In this document: in pieces, positions 34,850 through 45,795 of the stretch | How positions within the stretch are numbered: position 1 is the stretch's first letter | Layout of the letters: each line of letters starts with the position of its first letter | Source: Brachynemurus nebulosus | Lineage: Eukaryota > Arthropoda > Insecta > Neuroptera > Myrmeleontidae | NCBI GenBank assembly: GCA_035578155.1 | Contig: JAPWDM010000003.1 | Coordinates: forward strand, 21,478,916-21,542,915 | Length of the DNA stretch: 64,000 nucleotides | Reading direction: 5' to 3' | Program-made: the position numbers and the translations under genes | The notes under the pieces: model-generated | Databases searched by the model: none | Seen by the model: only the letters and a program-made list of their open reading frames with translations | Told to the model about the DNA's origin: nothing

Positions 34850-36532
34850 GGGAGATCGCTAGTGTGACCGCCTGAAAAAGGTGATTTTTGGGAATTTTTT
34901 TAAAGAAAACTATAGAATGTTTTAATATTTTAAGGATATATTCGTTGATAAGGATAAATTCAAGATAAAATTTTTGGACAAAAAAATTGAAAATTCAGTG
35001 AGTTATTCGAGATCTCCCAAGGTTCCAGAAAAAAGTTCCCCCACTGCTGCAGTGATAGCGACCTTCACAGTGCCTGAAATCAAAAAAACCAAGAAGCCCA
35101 TTAAACTAGAAGGTATTGCCCGTGCCGTGAAACTCAGTCGAAAAAAAAGTTGAAATTTAACAAAATAGCGGAGTTTTTTAAAAAAAAAAGTTTCAAATTT
35201 TGGGCGAAAATTTGATGATTTTTAGCCTGCAAAAATTACATTTTTTATCGGATCGGAAAACTGGAGGTTCATGGCACGAAGAAACATATATAAAATGAAC
35301 TGCAATAAGAATCAAATCGGTCGGATAATTTGTTTTCGAGTTATAACTGCGGCAAATTTGAAAAATGTAATTTTTCTTTATCTTTAATTTTAGTTTTAAT
35401 CACTGACAATTTTTACTAAAATTATTTATGGTGTACTCACTATAACGGTCATAGTAAAACTAGATGAGTCGTTTAAATGTGCCAGGGTTTAGCTGCTCCA
35501 CAACATGTAACTGGCAGCCACGTCCAAAAACTCCCAAACTATTAACCTTCATACATTTCGCAATACCTCAAACTTAACAATGAAAATCAGAATTCGCTCT
35601 TCAGATGGTCGTACCTAGAGATGGGCGACGGGAAAATTCCCATTTGAGTATTTATCGGGTATTTTTCCGGGAAAATTCCCGAAACCTGGGTAAAAACGAT
35701 TACCTAGCTGTACTTCTATGCAATTATTTAAATTATTAATAAGCAAATTCTGTTTAAACTGCTGTCCCATATCATAAAACCACTTCAGTACATATTGAAT
35801 GTTTATTTATCTTTAAATTTAAAAATTCATGCATACATATTATGTCGAGTCAACTTAATATGACTTTTCAACAAAGTTAGTAATTAATTTAAATTTAATT
35901 AATAATTATAACTCAGTGTGTTCAAATTTCAGAGAAATATCTACGTTTTAAAAAAAAATCAAAGTACCATGAAATTCAAAATGGACAAGTGAGAAACGAG
36001 CTAAAATTTCGACATTTCGAAAATTGTAGTACATAAAACATAATCCAAAGGGGCGAAAACTGTGCAAAAACTGTCGTGGAAGGCTCAGGCAATTGGCACC
36101 GAAAAATGAAACGCATATTGTACAACTAGCGACGAAAATAAATTCTCTAAAGAAAAACTATCAAATAAAAATTGTATAATAACGCGATATGTTAATTAGT
36201 TTTTATGTAGTCTGAAGATTAATTACTTACGTTTAGCAAATATTTTTTATGAAACAGTGGCTTTGATAGTTTTCATCCAAAATATTACGATAAGTTGCAA
36301 ATTAAAATAAATACCCACTTTTCGGGAATTTTCTCAGGAATTTACCCCGTTTTTACCCACTTTGGGAATTTTCCCGGGAAAATTCCGGGTAGAATCCCAT
36401 CTCTAGCTGTAACTCAAAAACTATTGGAGATATGCACTTGAAATTTTAGTATGTTATTTTGAAAGGTATAGACTATCAAAACATACAAAAAAAAATTTCA
36501 AATTTTTCAAAATGTTACACTAGTGGTCCCCC
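34850..36532. mobile_element. TTAA-inserted element (Kolobok-like), 1683 bp with nested hAT
   Basis: It is flanked by TTAA at 34846-34849 and 36533-36536. The left end GGGAGATCGCTAGTGTGACC and the right end (complement GGGGGACCACTAGTGTAACA) are inverted repeats. TTAA duplication with purine-purine first bases is the Kolobok pattern; piggyBac ends usually start with pyrimidines. The intact right arm of the host foldback element shows the unoccupied TTAA. About 893 bp remains after removing the nested hAT element. No transposase frame survives. Confidence 0.7.
35616..36405. mobile_element. 790-bp hAT-like element nested in the TTAA element
   Basis: The left end TAGAGATGGGCGACGGGAAA and the right end (complement TAGAGATGGGATTCTACCCG) share the first ten bases. 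Subterminal GGGAAAATTCCCG palindromes occur at both ends. Flanks GTCGTACC and GCTGTAAC match at 5 of 8, so the duplication is eroded or the assignment approximate. Confidence 0.6.
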
Positions 36533-36719
36533 TTAAGAAGAAAAATGCCTAACTCCATTTTAAAAAATAAATGAAATTAGCCTCTAAATATATTATATTT
36601 AGAGGCTAATTTCATTTTTTTTCTTTTCTTCTTAAGCCGACGATGTAACTCACAAAGTCGTCATTCAGCTCAGAAAAATTGCAGACTGTACTGATTCAAC
36701 GTCCCTAAACAAAACAAAT

Positions 36720-38530
36720 TATCAAAGTTGCCTTTAAAGACTATGGTTTTGTAGAGTAGCCTAAACCTACACCTTTTAATATTTTTTCATAGAATTATTT
36801 AAACTAATTCATCTGCTAACTAACTAATCTATTCCACATTATCATATCCATGGGACGCGAAGTGTTCGTTTACAATTAAATGAGTTGAGATATGTGCCTG
36901 GATGCAGTCTATTAGTAGTAGTGAGTGGCCAATATCACGAAATTATTCGCTTCATATTTACATATTTCAATTATATTAAACTGTCTTCTTCTAACAATAT
37001 CGTCCGTCTTTGTCCGTCTATTATTTATAGCTGAGTATATTTATCAAATTTGCCAACATCTTACTTATGTGTTATAAAAATATGTGTTTTAATATTTTAA
37101 GAAAACTAAGTGATTTTGCCATGATTTTGCGTTATAGATATTTATTTTAAAAAAATGATAATGTTCGCGCGCGCACTCCCTATATACGTGGTTACACATT
37201 CATCGAATTTAACATTTAATTATCCGTATAGTTGAAACAGATGCGTCTAGTTTTGTTTCGCTTCTTAATCTTTTTAAAATATATTTTATTGTAGCGAATA
37301 GTATACATAAAAATGAAATAAAGAATTAGGCGGAAAACAAACTTCCTACGTCTTTTAACTAATTGGTGTAGGTTTTTTTTTTTTTAAAAAAAAAAAGATA
37401 ATGAATGAAAAATATGAAACTGAATCCTTTATATATTTTTGTGGTTTTCATTTTTCATTTTCATGAATTCATAAACTTGAATAATGGAATAAACAGTAAT
37501 ATATAATTGTGCTAATTCTATAAGTCTATTACCATAAATTTTCTAAATGGATTATGTCAAGAAAAATATTTACGGTGTCTACAATTTTCGAATAAAATTT
37601 TTGAATGACGCTTTGCCATTTATCTATCTGCACGATGAAATTTAGAATATTTTATTTACATACATCATGCAAATATATAATGAGAATGTGTCTTTATTAT
37701 ATCAAAAAATTTCGATGTTATGAAATAGTTTTTCGGCGGGAAATAATTATTGTTTTATCATGTATTTGAAGAGATTTGTAACTATGCATAAGGCAGTATA
37801 CTAGTCTAGAATTTTGAAAAATTCAGTTTATTTTTGTTTCATTTTCTGAAAGCTAGATCTTTAAGAATATGTTCCTAAAAAGAAATTTAAAAAATTTGAA
37901 AATTTACAAAGTTATCGCCATTTTCATACGGTAGCATTAGGTATTTTATCTCAAAACTTTAAATGAACTTTTCTGAAAATTTTCAAGCTGGTCGACATGA
38001 TCTGTCGACTTCCATTTATCCAATCAAGTTCAAATCTGGCATGTAGCTTTAGTAAATACCGCTTTATAGTAGGAACTATAAACACTGCGAAGTGGAGTTT
38101 CTGTATAGGTGGTTATTAAGTTATTTTGAAACCTTTTAATGTTTTCAGTCTTTCCTAAAATATCATTTAAGTATGGCAGTTTGAAATTACTTAATGGTTT
38201 AGAAAATTTTCCATCTAATACAGTAACTTGAAAATAAATTTTGGCCCAAAAAAAATCCTCTACTTATTAAATTCTCGTGGATAGGGTTTGATCGATTTTT
38301 CTTCAACAATAATAATTACAATCGTCATAAACATTCAAATATTAATAAATATTACTTCCATTTGTATGTAATTCAAAAATTCTACGAAATTTTACTTCAT
38401 CAATCTTTTTGGATAAATAAATGATGGAATAAATTAGAAATTTACTGATACCAATTTTTGTCGGAAGTTTATAATATATTTAAATTTAGGTTTGATGACA
38501 CTAAGAGTATAATTTTTAATGGTATTAAAA
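36720..38530. other. AT-rich sequence, nothing recognised
   Basis: No frame longer than 60 codons, no repeat end and no RNA motif was found. Confidence 0.5.
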
Positions 38531-38536
38531 TGTGTT

Positions 38537-39264
38537 TTTTCCAAAGGCTACCGGTTTCGACTTTTATCGTCTTCTTCTGGCCTCTGAGGAAAAATTTATT
38601 AATCTACATAGATAAAATATAAAAATATAAAATATGTTACATGAAGTACTCACATAATGTGTTGATAACAACAACACTGATTTACAATTAAAAAGTTTAA
38701 AAAGCAGTTGAAAGTAACATTTTAAGTTTAAAATGATTATAAATATGAAGAAAAGTGTTTAAAAATTTTGAGCCTGTAGGTTTCAGTGAAAATAAGGTGA
38801 ATAATGGTAATTATTTAATTTTCAGTGGGTGTGCGCGACTTTGGTGCTTTTGACAACGGCAGGTATAATCTTGTCAAAATTGCGGGTATATGTATTATCT
38901 ACGAAGATGACATCCTGGTAGAGATTGCAATTTGGCTGGACGGTATTGATCCAGCAGTTTTCGATGAAGAATCTCTTCCCATAATTAAATTCACGTTGGA
39001 GCACCATGGGGTTGTTGAAGTTGTGCCCGTTTTGCCAAGAATGCCGTACCAGTCCCGACACCATGTTGGCTTGTCTAATAACGTTGTTCTTGTGTTGCTT
39101 CATCCGCTCACTAAGATGCTGTTTCGTATTTCCAATGTAAACATTATGTACGTACTTCTTGTAACATATTTTATATTTTTATATTTTATTTATGTAGATT
39201 AATAAATTTTTCCTCAGAGGCCAGAAGAAGACGATAAAAGTCGAAACCGATAGCCTTTGAAAAA
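38537..39264 (-). mobile_element. Penelope-like retroelement remnant in inverted-repeat form
   Basis: Arms of about 125 bp (38537-38660 and 39138-39264) are near-exact complements. They contain GAAGAAGACGATAAAAGTCG followed by AAACCGGTAGCC. Such gaagaYgA...GTCGAAAC(C)GG blocks are typical of Penelope-like element terminal repeats. The reverse-strand interior encodes a GIY-YIG domain. The reverse transcriptase is missing. Inverted, truncated terminal repeats are common in Penelope-like copies. Confidence 0.75.
38822..39178 (-). pseudogene. GIY-YIG endonuclease domain of a Penelope-like element
   Basis: The open reverse-strand frame runs stop to stop for about 118 codons. Near its start it reads YKICYKKYVHNVYIGNTKQH, then LSERMKQHK, and later SGLVRHSWQNGHNF and EFNYGKRFFIENCWI. 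This order (VYIG-x-T, L-x-x-R-x-x-x-H, H-x-W/x-x-GH, R-x-x-x-E) is that of the GIY-YIG endonuclease that nicks target DNA in Penelope-like elements. The catalytic R and E have counterparts. The domain is intact in frame but detached from reverse transcriptase, so the element is defective. The overlapping 125-codon forward frame is its shadow. Confidence 0.75.
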
Positions 39265-39752
39265 AAAAAACACATTTTTGTTTTCCTTGAAGACCATCAC
39301 TCCTAAATACCTTTAAAAATTTATAATATATTGTTTGGAAATGTTTTTCCTTGTAATTTAATTATGAACCAAATTTTATTTGTTGGAAAAATAATAAATT
39401 ACGCTAATAAAGATGAAATTCTCATTTGGTGTCGGATATTAACAAACCCTGGTAAAACTATAGTTTACTGAAATTTATCAACAATAAAACATCTCAGTTA
39501 TTCGCTACTACTGAAAAATTCTTTCAAAAAAATATTTTATAAAATATTATAAATGTTAGAATTTTGATTTGCTGTATTTAATCAGTGGGCCCCTTTGTGT
39601 ATACAAGAAAATATAAAAGGTATTCAGTTAAATAAGTGTGATTAGAATACTGAAGAATTTAATTATTATATGAAGTCTATCCATTTTAATTATGATATCA
39701 GTTTTATAGTACCTTGACTGGTTCAAAGTATTGTGCGTTGTTGTAATATATA

Positions 39753-39756
<4 letters not shown>
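39265..39756. other. AT-rich sequence, nothing recognised
   Basis: No feature can be supported. Confidence 0.4.

Positions 39757-39825
<69 letters not shown>
39757..39825. repeat. (TA)n microsatellite, about 34 units
   Basis: This uninterrupted TA tract lies just upstream of a diverged family A copy. The 89-codon reverse frame through it is spurious. Confidence 0.9.
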
Positions 39826-39826
<1 letters not shown>

Positions 39827-39867
39827 CTAATGCCCGTAGAGATTACAGAGGTGATATATTTAGGTCT

Positions 39868-40437
39868 TAACGAATTTCCGAATGCTGCCACTGTCATAAT
39901 AAAACGTGAGTCTGCGACTACGGTAGAAATTTTTCTTAGAACCCGAAAATTATATTCACTTAAGTTTATGTATGTATGTATGAATGTATTTATTTATTTA
40001 TTTTTTATTTCTCAACACGATAACTCTCGAACAAAACATTATATTTTTATTAAATTTGAGGAAAACGTTGAAAATCTCGAACCCTTGAATGAGTTTTTCA
40101 GCTAGGCATATCTTGGCCATAGTCTTTTTTGAGTGTTTTCCATCAAAAAAGATGAATTTTTTGTCAAAGCTAGCGACAGGTCAAAAATTTTCAAAATTTG
40201 TTTTACACCATCGAGAAGAGCGGGAAAAATTACATACGGTGAGTTTTTAAACCATTGAATCACGGTTCAACCACGGTCCTGTTACTAAAATTCAAACGTT
40301 TTCCGATATTTTTATTACACCATTGTAAAGACCAGAAAAATTTACATATCTTTTGGAAACATTATACTATATGAACTAGAGAAAATAAAAACGAATTTTA
40401 TTTTGTTTACGTTTTGTACATGCTGGCTTAGTATACA
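39868..40437 (+). mobile_element. Family A-related copy, divergent subfamily A'
   Basis: It starts ACGAATTTCCGAATGCTGCC. It keeps GAACCCGAAAATTATATTCA, a TATGTATG-rich core in place of (TA)n, CACGATAACTCTCGAACAAA and GAAAACGTTGAAAATCTCGA. It ends ATTTTATTTTGTTTACGTTT like the copy at 18.5 kb. The 91-codon forward frame is repeat-derived. Confidence 0.6.
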
Positions 40438-40438
40438 T

Positions 40439-40530
40439 AGGGCCGGCGCGACCATATACGTGAACTAGGCGGTCGCCTAGGGCGCCAGAAATCGAGGGGC
40501 GCCAAAAATCAGGTCACGTAAAAATTATAA
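40439..40530 (+). mobile_element. Single hAT-type terminus
   Basis: AGGGCCGGCGCGACC followed by GGCGGTCGCCTAGGGCGCCA is a common hAT end layout (GGGCCGGCGCG, GTCGCCTAGGGCGCC). No matching right end or duplication was found, so it is probably truncated. Confidence 0.45.
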
Positions 40531-42040
40531 ATTTTGCAATCACTACCTACCTATATGTATTTTTTTAACTAAATTTAGGTACTTTCCAAAGGATTTTAAT
40601 ATTTATACATATATTTTTACCTCAAAAATCGGAAATTTTAATTAAGAAGTATTTTTCAGTAAGGAAACTTCTGTTTATGATTTTATATTTTTGATACTTG
40701 TCCAAATTTGAGCAAACCATGAATGTATGATCTTCTATAGTTGGTTTGAAATTAATTTGATTTATAAAGCTAGAAAATACGGAGCTAAGAACTTTAATGA
40801 TTGAGGGTCACAAGTGAATATCATTGTAAATATTTATAATGTACTGTTCTACATTTTTTTCATAAATATATTTGAGACTTATTTAAAAAAATTTTGTGAA
40901 TGATGGCAGAGAATATGTAGAATTATTCTTGAGCTAAAAATTCATAATATGACCTTGTTTTGAAAATCAATCATCTATGACTTTGTATGATGTATATGTA
41001 CCTCCATACACAAATGTGTGTATATTATACATATTTTTAAAATTGAATTCAAATTGTACACATAAATATAAATTTTATAATTTTTACTGTTTTAGCTTCT
41101 CAATGTCATACAAGTTTTTTTCTTGAAATATAAATGAATTTCTATTTTATAATTTCTGTGTTGTATGTGGCACGTCTTATAATATATGATGAATATTGTT
41201 AGTTCACTCGCGTATATTATTATTTATATTTTGTTGTCTCATTCCAAATTGTATGAAATGTATAATTTTTTCTTTTTTTGTATCATTAACATTACCTATA
41301 CATATATTACAATCCGGTTCATATAAAAAAGTATCTACCTGTTCGTTTTTTTGCTCAAACGTTAAAATTAGTTGATTAGTAATTGGAAGATGGAGTTCTG
41401 ATTGTGACAAAATATATTTTGTTATTATATAGGAATAGATTAAAATTAATAAGCTGAATTCATTAATAATTTTTTCCAAAGTCGGAACTTAATTGATTTG
41501 TTTGGATATGCTCAAAAATAATAAGTCCTTCGATGTTACAGATACCTACATTTCAATATTCTCTCGAGTTAGCTTCCGACCCTGTTTTCGCGCTTTAGTC
41601 TACCTTTTCGAACCAACTACAGCAGAACTTCTGAGAGTGTGAACTTCCCAGAGTGTGACTTCACACATACATACTCACGAGATAACAAATACAATACGTA
41701 GTTATTTGCATGTGTATGTAAGTTTGATGTAAATAACAAAAAACAGTGGCGGCTTTAATAATTAAAATTAAAAATATTTTAAAACAAAATAAAATCTTTT
41801 TAAACTTTATTTACAGTGGACATGTAATGGTACGTATTCCGACTTAGTAGTGACGTCAGCGACTTAGCGGGGTTCTCCTCTCACAGATATGTTATCGTTT
41901 ATCTGTGTTGGTGAAAATTTATGTACCAAGCCAAAGTTAGGACCATAGGTACTATTGTCATAAAATTTTAAAATTTTATTGCATATATATAAGCACATAT
42001 TATTCTGCATACGTAAGATGCAAAATGCAAATGCAAATTG
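40531..42040. other. AT-rich sequence with a short GC-richer stretch
   Basis: 41560-41700 (CGAGTTAGCTTCCGACCCTG and onward) is GC-richer and unique, but shows no coding frame. The rest is ordinary AT-rich DNA. Confidence 0.4.
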
Positions 42041-42720
42041 AGTAACGTAAAATTCTAGAATATTCTAATCGTCAACTAGCAGAAATGTCAAAAAACAGAC
42101 TTCACTATTGAATTAATCACTAAAAATTCGATTAAGCACCACAGTTTGGCAAAAATTCTAGAATGTTCTATTTATCAACTAGCAAAGATATCGAAAAATC
42201 AATTACAGCATTTAATTGGTCATTGAAAAAGAGGCCAAATAGCATAACTTGACAACTGTTCTGGAATATTCTATTGGTCAGCTAGCAAAGATATCCAAAA
42301 CAGTCGTCGCCATTGAATTAGTTACCTAAAAAGAAACCAAATAGCTTATCGGGAAATGTTCTAGAATATTCTATTTGTTAACTAACAAAGATATTGAAAA
42401 ATCGATTGCACCATTTAATTGTCTAACCAAAATTAAACTAATATAAACTAAGTGTCCCATTTTGGCAAACATTCTAGAATGATCTGTTTAGCCAGAATAG
42501 AATATTCTAGAACATTTATCAAAATGTGATGTTTCGTCTTTTTTCGGATGACCAATTAAATGGTGCAACCGGTTTTTCAATATCTTTGTTAGTTGACGAA
42601 TAGAACATTCTATTAGAATATTCTAGAATTTTTGCCAGCTCTCACTATTTGGCGTCTCCTACGCTGACGAATTCGATGATGAAGTTAATTTTTCGACATC
42701 TTTGCTAGTTTTCTAAAAGT
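42040..42720. repeat. Satellite of about 103-bp units with heat-shock-element motifs, partly inverted
   Basis: Forward units carry TTCnnGAAnnTTC-type motifs at 42053, 42156, 42259 and 42359 (spacings 103, 103, 100) and a decayed one at 42472. After a turning point near 42490, inverted units carry GAATATTCTAGAA at 42500 and 42616. Each unit also has a CAACTAGCAAAGATATC-type block and a run of about 40 bp of related sequence. The motif TTC-TA-GAA-TA-TTC is a perfect three-box heat-shock element. Confidence 0.75.
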
Positions 42721-42780
42721 CGTCACTTATATTTATTAATATAACATTCAATTTCGTTTATTTTTACTAAGTGAAATATC

Positions 42781-43745
42781 GTTGTTTTCGATATCGATAA
42801 TTTTCGATAATAAAAACCACGTTTTAATAGTCGCAATGTGTTCGGAATACCCACAACTTGCTTCGCTTAAGCCTTCAAAAATTTCGTTATTTTTGAGCTA
42901 CGACGCACCGTTTAGGAGATATTTACGAATAAAGTTTTCGATAGCGAAAGTTAACGAAAAGTAGTTTTTAAAATAATTGTTCTGTTACTGACCAGATCAG
43001 TGGGACTAAAAGAGCCTAAATTAACTAGTTATAACCAATTTATGACAAGTTACGCGGTATCGATAATTTTCGATAGCGAAAAGTAGGTTTTGACAGTCGG
43101 AATACGTTCGGAATACCCAAAACTTGCTTCGCTTAAGCCTTCAAAAATTTCGTTATTTTTTCGCTATGACGCACCGTTTGCGAGATATTTACGACTGAAA
43201 GTTTACAATTACGAAAAGTAACGAAATACAACTTTTGGAAAAAATTTTCTATTACTGACTAACTCAATGACACTAATGGAGCCTAAAGTCACGAATTATA
43301 ACCAATTTATGGTACGTAACTCGGTATCGATAATTTTCGGTAACGAAAAGTAAGTTTCGACAGTCGTAATATGTTCGGAATACCCAAAACTTGCTTCGCT
43401 TAAGCCTTCAAAAATTTCGTTATTTTTTCGCTGCGACGTACCGTTTACGAGATATTTACGATTGAAAGTTTGCAGTTACGAAAATTAGCGAAAACTAATT
43501 TTTTGAAAAATTTTCTATTGCTGACTAACTCAATGACACTAATGCAGCTTAAAGTAACCAATTATAATTAATTTATGGAACATAACTCGGTATCGATAAT
43601 TTTCGATAGCGAAAAATAGGTTTTGACAATCGCAATGCGTTTGGAATACCCACAACTTGCTTCGCTTAAGCGTTCAAAAATTTCGTTATTTTTTCGCTAC
43701 GACGCTCCGTTTGCGAGATATTTACGATCAAAGTTTTCGATAATT
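42781..43745 (+). repeat. Satellite of 266-bp units, about 3.6 copies
   Basis: CGATAATTTTCG recurs at 42795, 43061, 43328 and 43594 (spacings 266, 267, 266). Units share GGAATACCCA(C/A)AACTTGC, TTCGCTTAAGCCTTCAAAAA, CGTTATTTTTTCGCT, GACGCACCGTTTGCGAGATA and TTTACGA. Unit similarity is high. The 60-codon frame at 42782-42964 lies in the first unit and does not persist in the others, so it is not a gene. Confidence 0.9.
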
Positions 43746-44489
43746 ACAAGTATTTATCATTTAAAAGCAAACATAATAAGGTCATTTACATTAATCATTT
43801 AGGTAATCCAAATTCGGAAGTACTTGTATTGTGGTAATATTCACATATTGACATATTAGTAAGCTTTTTTAAAAAGCAACATAGCATACTTGTGCTTTAT
43901 TTTATCTGTCTGTCACCGTTTTTGGGATACATATTTGAAAAATTCAATTTTTACCCTAATTTTTAAAGAGCGATTTCATTCTTTCCAACCGTTTTTCCGC
44001 AGGTATAAAAAATACGTGTCGCTTATTTCTTACTGTTCTACAACATATTCGTTTCAATAGCGAGTAAATCAGTCGATTACAAAGTTAAGTTAACTAATAG
44101 TAAACTAAAGTAATGCAAACACAAATTCTAATTAAATGACATTTTTATAATATAGATTTTTGCGAGCCGCCAATGTGTGTCTCGATAAGTGTGACTTTCA
44201 TGTGTATGTCCGGACTATGTCACACTTTAAGAAGTTCTGGTGTATTGTAACTACAGAGTATAGAGATACAGTAACTATGTCTATCATGAAATCTGCAGTG
44301 TGCACTTCTGTGCACGCTAGGCTACTTAGTAGTCACTCACTCAGTAGCAGTCGATGAGTATAGGTCAATCATTTTCGATTTGATTGTTGTTGACATTGTT
44401 GTTGGAGCCACATACATGCGTTGTGGTATCATAGATATGTATGCGAAGCATGGGCCACGTGACGGCCACCACCATCTCCGATTACTCAC
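43746..44489. other. Sequence flanking a hAT-like element, nothing recognised
   Basis: 44150-44460 is less AT-rich than average and carries short frames on both strands, none recognisable. It forms the left flank of the 2.9-kb hAT-like element. Confidence 0.4.
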
Positions 44490-44513
44490 ACAAACACTAG
44501 TGATGAGCAAATG

Positions 44514-44690
44514 CAAGACCAAGACCAAGACTACCAAATCTTGGTCTTGGTCTTGTTCTTGCATTAAGAATCTTGGTCTTGGTCTTGCTAGAGCGGATTG
44601 AGTCTTGGTCTTGGTCTTGGTCTTGCAGAATGCAGTCTTGGTCTTGGTCTTGGTATTGCTAAAAAGTCTTGCACTTTCTTGCATTTTTTT
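44514..44690. repeat. Left subterminal CAAGAC/GTCTTG array
   Basis: After two CAAGACC copies the array turns to GTCTTGGTCTTGGTCTTG. Groups are broken by short spacers (CATTAAGAA, CTAGAGCGGATTGA, CAGAATGCA). The long frames on either strand (for example the Lys-Thr repeat protein on the reverse strand) are translations of the hexamer and are rejected. Confidence 0.85.
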
Positions 44691-44695
44691 TTATT

Positions 44696-44815
44696 AGCGA
44701 ATTTTTGAATCGAAATTTCAGCTATCACAGCCACTGCGTTTTGATAATTTACCGCAACACAGTGTCAAGCTCGGCTCTATGCTAGAAGTTTGTTTTGAGG
44801 TCTCTAGAGGCAGCA
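44696..44815 (+). mobile_element. Family A 5'-half fragment inside the hAT-like element
   Basis: AGCGAATTTTTGAATCG, TTCAGCTATCACAGCCACTG and GTTTGTTTTGAGGTCTCTAG match the family A 5' half with an extra internal stretch. It inserted into the hAT-like element beside its left array. Confidence 0.6.
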
Positions 44816-45795
44816 AAATTTGGAATTTGAAGTTTTTTCTTTTTTTTGCTCGTCATTAATTTTTTGGTAGGAAAAAGAGCAATAATAACCCAGAATTTCG
44901 CTCTTAAAATTAAAATCATTCACGAAAAAAGTGAAAAAGTAATTAAGACATTTTTTTAGGAAAAGGCAGGGTCGGCAATTTTCCGGTGTCTAGAGCGACA
45001 CTTATAAGGAAAGGTATCCAACTGTATCTCTCAAAAATTTTTGAAACTGTGGTGGATTGTAGATCTCATTAAAACTAATCATGAGCCATATTTCGTTCGT
45101 GCCCATAAGCGGTTTAAGGGGGTGAAACTCACCCCTGAAAATTTGAGTTTTTTCAATTTTCTTAAATAACTTGGAAATGATAAGAGCTTTGGTAGGGAAG
45201 CTATATATATTTGTAAATGACACTTAAAGATCTTTATTATGATACCAAAATTAAACTTATAAAATCATTGGGGTTTCATCCTCCACCCCCACCCCTAATT
45301 TTATCAGGTATTTTTTGGTAAAAGAGGAGACTGTTATGTGTAAATAAAAGAATTTTTAATTAATATATTTTACATTACTTCAGTTTATTTCTTGTTGCAT
45401 AAATACACCCTTTGCTAATATTAACTTGGGAAAAATTTTAACTTTCTGATTTAATAATGAGGAAAAATATGGTCAAACAATCTCGTATTTTGGTAATAAA
45501 TTGTTACAAACTTACGATATACTTTAAAATACATCATACAACACATAATTATACCCACCCCCATGCTTTACTGACACCTATACAAATCTTATTTACTTAT
45601 TTATTTATTTTTATTTATCTATACAATTGTCAATATTTTAACCTCTGGATGGAGGCGACTCTGGAAACAATTCATCAGATTATTTTCGGATAATGTAATT
45701 TTAAATGAGTGTATAATGTTGATTAACATCTTCGTAACAATATTCTAAAACTTCAGTCTCTAGCTCACAATCAGTTTTCGTCGCCTAGTTTTTAA

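Larger units (their letters stand above)
34838..36655. mobile_element. Short foldback MITE (about 131 bp before later insertion)
   Basis: Left stub ATCGTCGGCTTAAG (34838 on) and right arm CTTAAGCCGACGAT (ending 36655) are exact complements. Inside the right part, CTTAAGAAGAAAA is mirrored by TTTTCTTCTTAAG. The centre (36569-36592 / 36594-36617) is a 24-bp perfect palindrome around one base, reading AATGAAATTAGCCTCTAAAT and complement. The left arm has been split at its TTAA by the 1.68-kb insertion described next. Confidence 0.7.

Noticed and set aside
38825..39202. 125-residue forward frame
   Set aside because: It is the antisense shadow of the GIY-YIG frame on the reverse strand, which has recognisable motifs.
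42782..42964. 60-residue frame in the first 266-bp satellite unit
   Set aside because: The frame is not kept open in the other units.
44337..44684. 115-residue frame rich in Lys-Thr repeats, and the similar frames at 47211-47492
   Set aside because: They translate the CAAGAC/GTCTTG arrays of the hAT-like element; no start or splice context supports a gene.
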